A stretch of 64,000 nt of DNA, taken from positions 62,001 to 126,000 of the forward strand of contig JACMJM010000014.1 of NCBI GenBank assembly GCA_014380615.1, read 5' to 3'. This document shows, piece after piece, positions 50,197 to 59,200 of the stretch. A program made the position numbers and the translations under genes. The stretch's first letter is position 1, and every line of letters starts with the position of its first letter. Origin of the DNA: Sphingobacteriaceae bacterium (GTDB lineage Bacteria; Bacteroidota; Bacteroidia; Sphingobacteriales; Sphingobacteriaceae). The notes beneath the pieces are model-generated. The model saw only the letters and a program-made list of their open reading frames with translations. It did not search any database and was not told the origin of the DNA.

Positions 50197-52852
50197 AATC
50201 AGGCTTTAGGATCATATTAATCGCAGGTAATTTTAAGCTTACGGATGTGCCCCTTTTCGGTGTGCTGGCAATAGACAGTTCGGCACCAAACATAATCGCC
50301 CGTTCCCGCATTCCGGTAATGCCAAAGGTTCTTTTATTTTTTATTTCACCTACATCGAACCCACTTCCGTTATCAGTTACTGTAAGACTGAAGTAAGTAT
50401 CTGTATGATTAATTCTCGTGGATAAGGTGCTGGCGTTTGCATGGCGTGCTACATTTGTGAGCGTTTCCTGATAGATTCTGAAAATACCCGTAGATAAATT
50501 GGGTTCAAGCTGTAGTTCTTCAAAGTCAGACTCAAAGTTACAAACTATCCCGGTTCTTTTTTCGAATTCACTGCTTTGCCATTCCAATGCGGCAACCAAA
50601 CCAAGGTCATCCAGAATTCCGGGCCTCAGGTCGCTGGAGATCCGCCTGACAGTTTTAACGGTATCATCTATCAGAGATAACATCCCTGATAACCTATCCT
50701 GCTGATCTTTTTCAGCTGCACTGAGTTTTTTTGCCAGCCATGCTGCGTCCATCTTCAGTCCGGTAAGCTGTTGGCCAAGTTCATCATGAATTTCGCGTGC
50801 TATGGATATACGCTCTTCTTCGCGTACCGTTTGAAGGTGCGAATTTAGTCTGCGGATATCATCATAAGTTTCTTTGAGTTGATTTTCTGCCATCACCTGC
50901 TCGGTGATATCCTTTGCCAATGCTAACACCGCTTCCCTGTTGTGATAGGTTATTTTATGTGAGGAAATATCGACGAATATTATCTCGCCGTTTTTCTTCA
51001 AATGCCGCCAGGTATTTCTAATATCATAATTATCATTTTGCGCTAAAACATTTAAATGCGATAAAAGCTTATCGCGGTCTTCGGCCGGGCGCAATTGCAA
51101 TAAGGATAAATTAAGGAATTCATCACGGCTGTAACCGTACTCCCTTATCGCTACCTCATTTACTTCCAGTATGTTTAAAGTTTCAATTTCCCAGATAATT
51201 ATAAAGGAAGGATTGTTATTAAAAAGGTAGCGGTATTTTTCTTCCGAGAGTTTTAAGGCATTTTGAATTTCAGTGCGTTCTGTAATGTCTATCCCAACCC
51301 CCATTAAATATTCCACGCCATCTAAATTGGTGTTACGTCCGTTAAAATAGTAGGGTATCCTTTCTTTGTATTTTGTGAAGAAATGTGCTTCTACGTCTGC
51401 GCTGCCTTTATCAAAAACTTCGTTAATCTTATCACTAAGTAAGGGTTTTTCATCATCATCAAAAAACTCCAAAGGATTCATGTGTTTTATTTCTTCTGCG
51501 GTATAGCCCGAGATAGTTTCGAAATTCTTGTTCCATTGTATGAATTTTCCGTTTTTATCATACAGGTAAAACACCCCCGGCAAACTATTTATAATAGATT
51601 CTGAAAACTTTTTACCACGCAAAATCTCCTGTTCATGTTTTTTGCGAGAGGTTACATCTTTAAAATAAATGGTAATGCCGTCATATGATGGATAAATATG
51701 GTTTTCAAACCATAGGTCGTAGGGATCATAATACTCTTCAATATATATGTACTTCTGCTGCTCCATAGCGGCATGGCATGAGGTATAAAAAGGCTGGCCT
51801 ATTACTTCCGGAAATTCTGTCCAGATATTTTTGCCTATTATTAACTCCGGATCGCGATTAAATATTTCTCCCGCTTTCTTGTTCATATAGGTGTAGCACC
51901 AGTTCTTATCCAGAGAAACAAAAGAGTCGCTCACCCTTTCGAGAGTTACTTTATAATTGTGTTTGCTTCTAACCAATTGCCTTGTTCGCTGGTTCACCAA
52001 TCTGTTTAATCGCAGGGGCTGCCTGGCGATATGCCAGGCGAATAAGCCGCAAATTATTGAGAGCCCAAGGCCAAGAGCCGCTAAAACTATGCTATTGAAA
52101 TAGGTATATTTATCATTGGCCATCACATACAGGTTCCATTCGCCATCTGCTACTTTAACCGAAACCGCATGTTTAGTATTATTCTGGATGGAGTTAGGTA
52201 GAAAGAACTCTTCCTTACCTGTATTTGGATTGATTTTGGATAGCTGGTAGATAAAATGATTTCGGTTAAGTGTATCAATTCCCACTGCTTTTAGTAAAGT
52301 ACCCATTTTAACAATCACTACCGAAAAGCCCCAAAATTCTTCATCAATAAAAATAGGCAATCTCCCAATTATAGCAATTCCACCCTGTCGTAATTTTAAG
52401 GGGCCCGCAAAAAACAATGAGCGTTTCGCGATAGCTTTTTTTGCCTCTATTCTTGTAAAAGGATTTTTAAGAATATCAAAACCCTTCGCTCTTTCATTTC
52501 CGTCATTAGGATATGTATGGGTTATCACCCCTTTTCGAGTAAGCTGAAGTGCGTCAATATTATTGTTGGAGTTTATAATTTCTTTGGCTATACTGTCAAA
52601 GTCGTCTTTCTCGCCATAATTTTTTATTATAAAAGCCAGCGTTTTAGTTGCGGAAAGATTTGAGCTTATTACCGCCTGTAGCCTGTCTTTAACGGAATTT
52701 AACTCCTGTAAGGCTTCTTTATGTTCCTCATCATCCATTATCGAATACTTGAGATAAGACAAGTATTGTGTTAAAGCAAAAACCAACATAAATACCGTAA
52801 AACCTACTAATAAGGGCTTTTTGCTAAAGGAGAGTAAGGAACGGAAAAACAT
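50177..52852 (-). CDS. CHASE-PAS-PAS-PAS sensor histidine kinase (NarX/DegS type)
   Basis: This 891-residue membrane kinase has a CHASE sensor (about 45-235, with RRSLFFAGPLKLRQGG-type spacing AGPLKLRQGGIAIIGRLPIF) between two membrane helices (about 14-33 and 250-272). Three PAS domains follow (about 300-410, 420-535, 545-665). The HisKA_3 box ARE-IHDELGQQLTGLKMD carries the phosphorylated His, and a HATPase domain (DNGSGFDV, FGITGMRERA) ends the protein. CHASE domains bind small extracellular molecules; the ligand is unknown. The cognate regulator is the LuxR-type gene downstream. Confidence 0.92.
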   Translation of the reverse strand: MFFRSLLSFSKKPLLVGFTVFMLVFALTQYLSYLKYSIMDDEEHKEALQELNSVKDRLQAVISSNLSATKTLAFIIKNYGEKDDFDSIAKEIINSNNNIDALQLTRKGVITHTYPNDGNERAKGFDILKNPFTRIEAKKAIAKRSLFFAGPLKLRQGGIAIIGRLPIFIDEEFWGFSVVIVKMGTLLKAVGIDTLNRNHFIYQLSKINPNTGKEEFFLPNSIQNNTKHAVSVKVADGEWNLYVMANDKYTYFNSIVLAALGLGLSIICGLFAWHIARQPLRLNRLVNQRTRQLVRSKHNYKVTLERVSDSFVSLDKNWCYTYMNKKAGEIFNRDPELIIGKNIWTEFPEVIGQPFYTSCHAAMEQQKYIYIEEYYDPYDLWFENHIYPSYDGITIYFKDVTSRKKHEQEILRGKKFSESIINSLPGVFYLYDKNGKFIQWNKNFETISGYTAEEIKHMNPLEFFDDDEKPLLSDKINEVFDKGSADVEAHFFTKYKERIPYYFNGRNTNLDGVEYLMGVGIDITERTEIQNALKLSEEKYRYLFNNNPSFIIIWEIETLNILEVNEVAIREYGYSRDEFLNLSLLQLRPAEDRDKLLSHLNVLAQNDNYDIRNTWRHLKKNGEIIFVDISSHKITYHNREAVLALAKDITEQVMAENQLKETYDDIRRLNSHLQTVREEERISIAREIHDELGQQLTGLKMDAAWLAKKLSAAEKDQQDRLSGMLSLIDDTVKTVRRISSDLRPGILDDLGLVAALEWQSSEFEKRTGIVCNFESDFEELQLEPNLSTGIFRIYQETLTNVARHANASTLSTRINHTDTYFSLTVTDNGSGFDVGEIKNKRTFGITGMRERAIMFGAELSIASTPKRGTSVSLKLPAINMILKPDYEHTDS

Positions 52853-53138
52853 TTGAGTTTTGGTTTTACAAGCAAGATTTACGTTTAAAGATAATGTTTT
52901 AAGTAAGACTTCCTAAATAAAAAAATATTGATTTTTTATTTAGTTGATGGAAATGAACAGCTTATTAATTGAAGTTCCCAAACTCAAAATTTGCGCCAGA
53001 ACGAGAATACTTCCCGCTGTAAATCAACACCTTAAATCTTCAACCAAATACTACTCAGGGTTGATTTCTGTTCTTCTTAAATGAAATGATTTTGCAATCC
53101 TTCTTTTAATGTCTTTATTTGCAAAAAAAGCTTGTTGA
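52853..53138. other. topA upstream region
   Basis: This 286-bp stretch between divergent genes contains no convincing gene. A 45-codon ORF (52947-53084) is present but lacks family features. A TTTATTTG box at 53114-53121, ending 17 bases before the topA ATG, is the likely -7 element. TTAAGTAAGACTT and AAATAAAAAAATATTG make an AT-rich divergent promoter. Confidence 0.5.
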
Positions 53139-55691
53139 ATGGCAAAAAATCTACTCATAGTTGAATCACCGGCAAAAGCAAAGACAATAGAAGGCTATTT
53201 AGGCAAAGATTTCCTTGTGAAATCGAGCTATGGCCACATTCGGGATTTGGTAAAAACCGACGATGCTATTGATGTAAACAACAATTTTGAACAGAAGTAC
53301 GAAGTTCCGGCCGACAAAAAAGCTGTTGTTGCCGAACTTAAGAAACTGGCGAAAGAAGCCGAGACGGTATGGCTTGCATCGGATGAGGATCGCGAGGGAG
53401 AGGCTATTTCATGGCACCTTTTTGAAACTTTAGGATTAAAGGAAGATTCAACAAAGCGCATTGTTTTTCACGAAATAACTAAACCCGCTATTTTAAAAGC
53501 GATAGACAGTCCGAGGAAAATTGACTATAACCTTGTGTATGCACAGCAGGCACGCCGTGTACTCGACAGGCTGGTGGGTTTTGAGCTTTCTCCCGTTTTA
53601 TGGAAAAAGGTTAAGCCTTCCCTTTCGGCCGGACGAGTTCAATCTGTTGCCGTGCGGCTGATTGTTGACCGAGAACGTGAAATTACCGCCTTTAAATCTA
53701 TGGCGGCTTATAAAATCATTGCCATATTTTCTACAGGCAAGGCAAAAGAGTTATTCAGAGCCGAATTACCCGAGCGATACGAAACGGAGGCCGAGGCTAC
53801 AAAGTTTCTTGAAGACTGCGTTGCAGCAAATTATACCATAACAAGTTTAGAAACGCGTCCTACAAAACGAAACCCCGCTCCCCCGTTCACCACGTCAACC
53901 CTGCAACAGGAAGCCAGCAGGAAACTGGGTTTCTCGGTATCGAGAACCATGACCGTAGCACAGAAGCTTTACGAATCGGGAAAAATCACTTATATGCGTA
54001 CCGACTCGGTAAATTTATCCGAGACCGCCCTAAATGCTGCCGCGGCTGAAATTAATTCGGCTTACGGAGCGAGGTATTTCGAACAACGGAAATTTAAAAC
54101 AAAATCGGCTGGGGCGCAGGAAGCACACGAAGCGATTCGTCCAACGTATTTTGACCAGCATACCATTAATGGTGATACATCAGAAGTACGCTTATATGAG
54201 TTAATCTGGAAACGCGCCATTGCCTCGCAAATGAGTGAAGCCCAGTTTGAAAAAACTACCGCTAAAATCGGAATCTCAACGCGTAGAGAGAATTTTGTGG
54301 CGAATGGCGAAGTAATGAAATTCGATGGTTTCCTGAAGGTTTATATGGAATCTACAGACGAAGAAACCGAAGTTCACCTTGACGGCGAAGAAACCGACAA
54401 TGCGATTCTTCCGCCGCTGGCTAAAGGGCAAACCTTGCAAGCTCAGGAAATAAAAGCTACAGAACGTTTCAGCAGGCCGCCCGCAAGATACACCGAAGCG
54501 AGCCTCGTAAAGAAACTGGAGGAACTGGGAATCGGTCGTCCGTCGACATACGCGCCAACAATTTCCACGGTTCAAAATCGTGGCTATGTGGTAAAAGAAG
54601 ACCGGGATGGGAAATCCAGAAACTTCTGTGTGTTTACGCTGGCTAACAAAAGCATTGAAAAAGAAACTAAAACCGAGATAACAGGGGCGGAAAAGTCTAA
54701 GCTCTTCCCTACCGATATTGGAGGTGTGGTAAACGATTTTCTTGTTCAGCACTTTAAAGGCATTGTTGATTTCCATTTCACCGCAAGTGTGGAAAAGCAA
54801 TTTGATGAAATTGCGCAGGGCCTTACCGTGTGGACAGAGATGATTAAATCGTTCTACAGTCCCTTTCATACCGAAGTTGAGAATACAATTCAAACTGCAG
54901 ACCGGGCGAGCGGCGAGCGTTTGTTGGGAATAGATCCCGACAGCGGCCGAAATGTATACACCAAAGTCGGGAAGTTCGGGCCATTGGTACAGATCGGCGA
55001 AATTGACAATGAGGAGAAGCCACGATACGCAAGTCTTTTAAAATCACAATCAATTTCTTCTATAACCCTCGAAGAAGCACTTGAATTATTCAAACTTCCC
55101 TTAAAGCTGGCCGACTATGAAGCAAAGGAAGTAATTATAGGTGTAGGCCGATTCGGACCATACGTTAAATGGGGCGAGGCATTTATTTCGCTTCCGAAGA
55201 ACGAAGATCCGCTTTCGGTTACCCAAGAACGTGCAATTGAGATTATTAAACAAAAAATAGAGGTCGACGCTCCTGTGGCCGAGTATCTGGGTCATCCGGT
55301 TACGAAAGGAAAAGGCCGTTTCGGCCCTTTTATTAAATGGAACGACCTGTTTATCAACGTTCCGGCCCGGTATAATTTCGACAATCTGAACCAAACTGAA
55401 ATCGAGGAGCTGATTGACAAAAAACTGGAAAAGGAAGCCAACCGGTTTATCCAGCAATGGGAAGCCGAAAAAATCGCAATTGAAAACGGAAGATGGGGGC
55501 CCTTTATCCGTTTCGGCAAACAAATGCTGAAGCTTGGGAAAAACCCGGCTACCAGTCAGAAGTTTACGCCCGAAGAACTGGCAACGCTTTCGCTGGATGA
55601 AGTTAAGAAACTGATAACCGAACAGATTCCTGATGCTTTTGAACCAAAAGGAAAAAACAAAAGCAAAAAGGCGGCGGTTAAAAAGAAATAA
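53139..55691 (+). CDS. topA: DNA topoisomerase I
   Basis: This 850-residue type IA enzyme relaxes negative supercoils. The toprim domain has LLIVESPAKAKTIEGYLG and WLASDEDREGEAISWHL. The catalytic Tyr is in KITYMRTDSVNLS (about residue 285). The C-terminus has at least four Topo C-repeats of the form GRFGPYVKWG instead of zinc fingers, and a Lys-rich tail. The length is typical of Bacteroidota. It is not in a visible operon. Confidence 0.97.
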   Translation: MAKNLLIVESPAKAKTIEGYLGKDFLVKSSYGHIRDLVKTDDAIDVNNNFEQKYEVPADKKAVVAELKKLAKEAETVWLASDEDREGEAISWHLFETLGLKEDSTKRIVFHEITKPAILKAIDSPRKIDYNLVYAQQARRVLDRLVGFELSPVLWKKVKPSLSAGRVQSVAVRLIVDREREITAFKSMAAYKIIAIFSTGKAKELFRAELPERYETEAEATKFLEDCVAANYTITSLETRPTKRNPAPPFTTSTLQQEASRKLGFSVSRTMTVAQKLYESGKITYMRTDSVNLSETALNAAAAEINSAYGARYFEQRKFKTKSAGAQEAHEAIRPTYFDQHTINGDTSEVRLYELIWKRAIASQMSEAQFEKTTAKIGISTRRENFVANGEVMKFDGFLKVYMESTDEETEVHLDGEETDNAILPPLAKGQTLQAQEIKATERFSRPPARYTEASLVKKLEELGIGRPSTYAPTISTVQNRGYVVKEDRDGKSRNFCVFTLANKSIEKETKTEITGAEKSKLFPTDIGGVVNDFLVQHFKGIVDFHFTASVEKQFDEIAQGLTVWTEMIKSFYSPFHTEVENTIQTADRASGERLLGIDPDSGRNVYTKVGKFGPLVQIGEIDNEEKPRYASLLKSQSISSITLEEALELFKLPLKLADYEAKEVIIGVGRFGPYVKWGEAFISLPKNEDPLSVTQERAIEIIKQKIEVDAPVAEYLGHPVTKGKGRFGPFIKWNDLFINVPARYNFDNLNQTEIEELIDKKLEKEANRFIQQWEAEKIAIENGRWGPFIRFGKQMLKLGKNPATSQKFTPEELATLSLDEVKKLITEQIPDAFEPKGKNKSKKAAVKKK

Positions 55692-55768
55692 GGCGCTTTG
55701 TCATTTCGACGATTAGGAGAAATCTAATACACACTCTCCAGGGTTCGAATTACAATCAAGGCATTAAC

Positions 55769-56173
55769 ATGAAAAAAGACCTTCCCGAAAATAGAGTTGA
55801 AGATATTGCAATTGCGGTTGTTTTAGAAAACGCCACACCCGATAGCAAAGATTGGAGCGTTTATCTTATCAATCTAAAAGATGAGCCTATAGAAACAGTT
55901 TTGGTAAGTTCAAAAGGATACGGAATAAAAGACGGGGAAGAGGTAAAAACATCTATCCTGCGCCATTCCATAGGTGATGTTGATGCCCGTGATTTTGCTA
56001 AAATTGAGGCCATAGATGAACAGGTTTTCGGTTTAACCAACGAGTATTGGTTAAGTTATTATATTGGCTCTGATATCTACGATAAGAAATTCATATTTCT
56101 GCCTGAGAGCATTATAGAGTCGAACTTTATCAGGATACCGGTTTTAAATAAAGTTGGGGTAATGATCGGATAA
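55769..56173 (+). CDS. conserved-looking protein of unknown function
   Basis: This 134-residue soluble protein has no signal or membrane helix. It contains WSVYLINLKDEPIETVLVSS near residue 29, then a TSILRHSIGDVDARDFAKIE block and a C-terminal KKFIFLPESIIESNFIRIP. It sits 50 bp ahead of the alpha-2-macroglobulin gene on the same strand, so it could be co-transcribed. I do not assign a function. Confidence 0.7.
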   Translation: MKKDLPENRVEDIAIAVVLENATPDSKDWSVYLINLKDEPIETVLVSSKGYGIKDGEEVKTSILRHSIGDVDARDFAKIEAIDEQVFGLTNEYWLSYYIGSDIYDKKFIFLPESIIESNFIRIPVLNKVGVMIG

Positions 56174-56223
56174 TCATTTCTTTATTAAAAATTTCTTACA
56201 TTTCAGGAACAATCCTATACCTT

Positions 56224-59200
56224 ATGTTCCCTGATAAATCTTCCTTTAAAAACTCGCAGAATTTTATAATTCTCCTTTTATTAGCACTGGCCGGACTTGC
56301 CATATTTTCCAATAAAAAAACTTCCGAAAAGGCCTATAAAAACAATTACGAAGCATTTAGCGGATTGGTTGAGAGTTATACTACCGGTATAATTTCCAGG
56401 CACAGTCCCGTTCAGGTCAGGCTTGCGGTAGACATTCAGTCAGTACACGCAAAAAACGAAGAACTTAAAGAAGAAATCTTTAAAATATCTCCTGAGATAA
56501 AAGGGAAAGCCTATTGGGTAGACTCGAGAACAATAGAGTTCAGGCCCGAAAAGAGTTTTGAAGCGGGCGAATTCTATTCCGTCAGGCTCGAACTTTCAAA
56601 AATCATGGAGGTGCCTCAAAAACTCAAAGAGTTCGCGTTCGATTTTGAAACTATAAAACAGGATTTTTCGATTGAATTTGCTGGATTACGATCAAGTTCG
56701 GCTAATTCATCAGCTAAAATGCGGCTTACAGGTGCCATTACTACTTCCGACATGGAAGAAACCGCTCAAATCGAAAAAATAATAAAGGCTAATTACGATG
56801 GCAAGTCTAAAGTTAGCTGGGAACATAACACTGAAAGTCGGACTCATACATTTACAGTTAACGACCTGGAGCGAGCCCCGGTTGAAAAATCCCTGACGAT
56901 TTGGTACGATGGCACACCCATAAATGTTCGTGGCAATAAATTCAGCAAGGTTAACGTACCGGCCAAAGGCGATTTTAAAGTAATCGGTTTACGAATTGTA
57001 CAAGACAAGGAGCAGTACGTTTTAATCCAGTTTTCCGATCCGATACGGGTTGGCCAGGAATTAAGCGGATTGCTGGGCATTAGTAACACCGAAATGCCCG
57101 CTTATACCATCAGCGGAAGCGAGGTAAAATTATATCCTTCTGCCCGGCTCGACGGAAATTACAATGTTTTCGTAAATGAGGGTATTGAAAACTTTGAAGG
57201 GAAGAAATTATCAACTGCTTTTAACGGAAATGTTGTTTTCGAAAATACGGAACCTGGTGTGAGCATCCCCGGCAAAGGAGTTATTCTTCCACACTCGGGC
57301 AAGTTACTAATGCCTTTTGAAGCGGTTAACCTTAACGCTGTAGATGTTGCGATTATAAAAATTTATGGCAACAATATCCCGCAGTACCTCCAGCAAAATA
57401 CGATGGACGGCGCAAATAGTTTAAGGCAGGTTGCAAAGCCGGTAAAGCAGATAACCATCAGGCTGGATGCCGATAAAAGTGTAAATCTTCATAAGAAGAA
57501 TCGCTTTATGCTGGATATCGATAAACTCATCCGCACAGAGCCGGGAGCGATTTACAGAATAACGATTGGCTACAGACCCGGCTATTCGGTGTATACCTGT
57601 AAATCTGGCGAGGAGAAATCTTCCACATCTGACGAAGAGGAAGAAGGTGAATACTACGAAGGAGAGGATGAATATTCGGAAGATAACAGTAGCACCGGAT
57701 TTGACGACGACGATGAGTTTTGGAAAAGGTACGACAACTACTACCCTTTCGGCTATAACTGGAATGAACGAGATAATCCTTGCAATAAATCTTACTACAA
57801 TAGAGAACGTTGGGCATCAAGAAATGTACTCGCATCTAATATAGGCCTGATAGTAAAACAAGGAAGCAGCAACGATTTAACTATCGCTGCCACCGATATT
57901 TTATCCGCCACCCCTCTTGAAGGCCTGAGCCTGGAGCTGCTTGATTATCAACAGCAGATTATCGGTAAAACTATCTCGGGTAGTGATGGCCTTGCCCATA
58001 TTGATTTAAAAAGAAAGCCCTACCTCCTGGTTGCAAAAAGAGGCGAAGAGCGCGGTTACCTGAGACTGGATGACGCGAGTTCGCTACCGCTCACCAGATT
58101 TGACGTCGGCGGCACACAAATCCAGAAAGGATTGAAAGGCTTTATCTATGGCGAACGGGGCGTGTGGCGGCCCGGCGATTCAATCTTTCTGACATTTATT
58201 CTCGACGACAAACAAAATAAATTACCTAAAGGCCACCCGGTAAATTTTGAACTATATAACCCTCAGGGACAACTATTTAAAACCATTATTCAAAACAAAT
58301 CCATCAATGGATTTTACACCTTAAAAACAACCACCGAGCCTACTTCTCCAACCGGAAACTGGATGCTGAAAGTAAAAGCCGGAGGAGCTAAGTTTGAGAA
58401 GAGAATTAAGATTGAAACGGTTATGCCAAACCGGCTGAAAATTAATTTAGCCTTCGGTAATCAGAAACAACTCATAAAAGATTCACAGTCTACTGGCACC
58501 CTCAAAGCCGAATGGCTCTTTGGCGGAGCGGGCCGTAACCTGAATGCGAAAATCGATGCGTTTGTATCTTCAGAACCTACTACATTCCCCAAATACAAAG
58601 ATTTTGTTTTCGACGATCCGGTACGTCCATTCGAAACCCAGCTTCAAACAGTATTTGACGGAAAGCTTGATGAGAATGGTACTGCAGCCGTAAAGGCGGA
58701 TATCAATGTTGAACAACAAGCTCCCGGACGCCTAACAGCCAACTTTATGGTAAAAGTGTTTGAACCCGGCGGAAACTTCAGCGTGAACCAGGTTTCGATG
58801 CCATACAACGTTTACAATGGGTATTTGGGAATTAAGACCCCTGAAAGTTCTGCGAACGGAGGCATGCTTGTAACCGGCGTTAACCATTTTATAGACATCG
58901 TTTCGGTAGACACGGAAGGAAATATCCAAAGAGACAAGCGGACAGTAGAGATAGAGCTCTATAAAATGAGCTGGAAATGGTGGTGGGATGAAGAAGAAAA
59001 TTCTGTAAGTAATTTTACACAGGACGAATATAACAAGCTTATTCAAACAGCGAGCGTAGACCTAAGCAGCGGAAAAGCGCGCTGGCCGCTTCGGGTAAAT
59101 CAGCCCGAATACGGGCGGTATCTTCTTAGGGTTCGCGATCCGAAAACCGGACACTCAACAGGGAAAATCATTTATATCGACTGGCCGAATTGGGCGGAAC

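Noticed and set aside
52947-53084. 45-codon ORF between the sensor kinase and topA
   Set aside because: It lacks recognisable features and lies in a divergent promoter region; composition alone does not support coding.
55692-55768. GGGTTCGAATTAC looks like a tRNA T-loop
   Set aside because: No acceptor stem or anticodon arm can be built around it; the context resembles an extragenic repeat (GTCATTTCGACGATTAGG).
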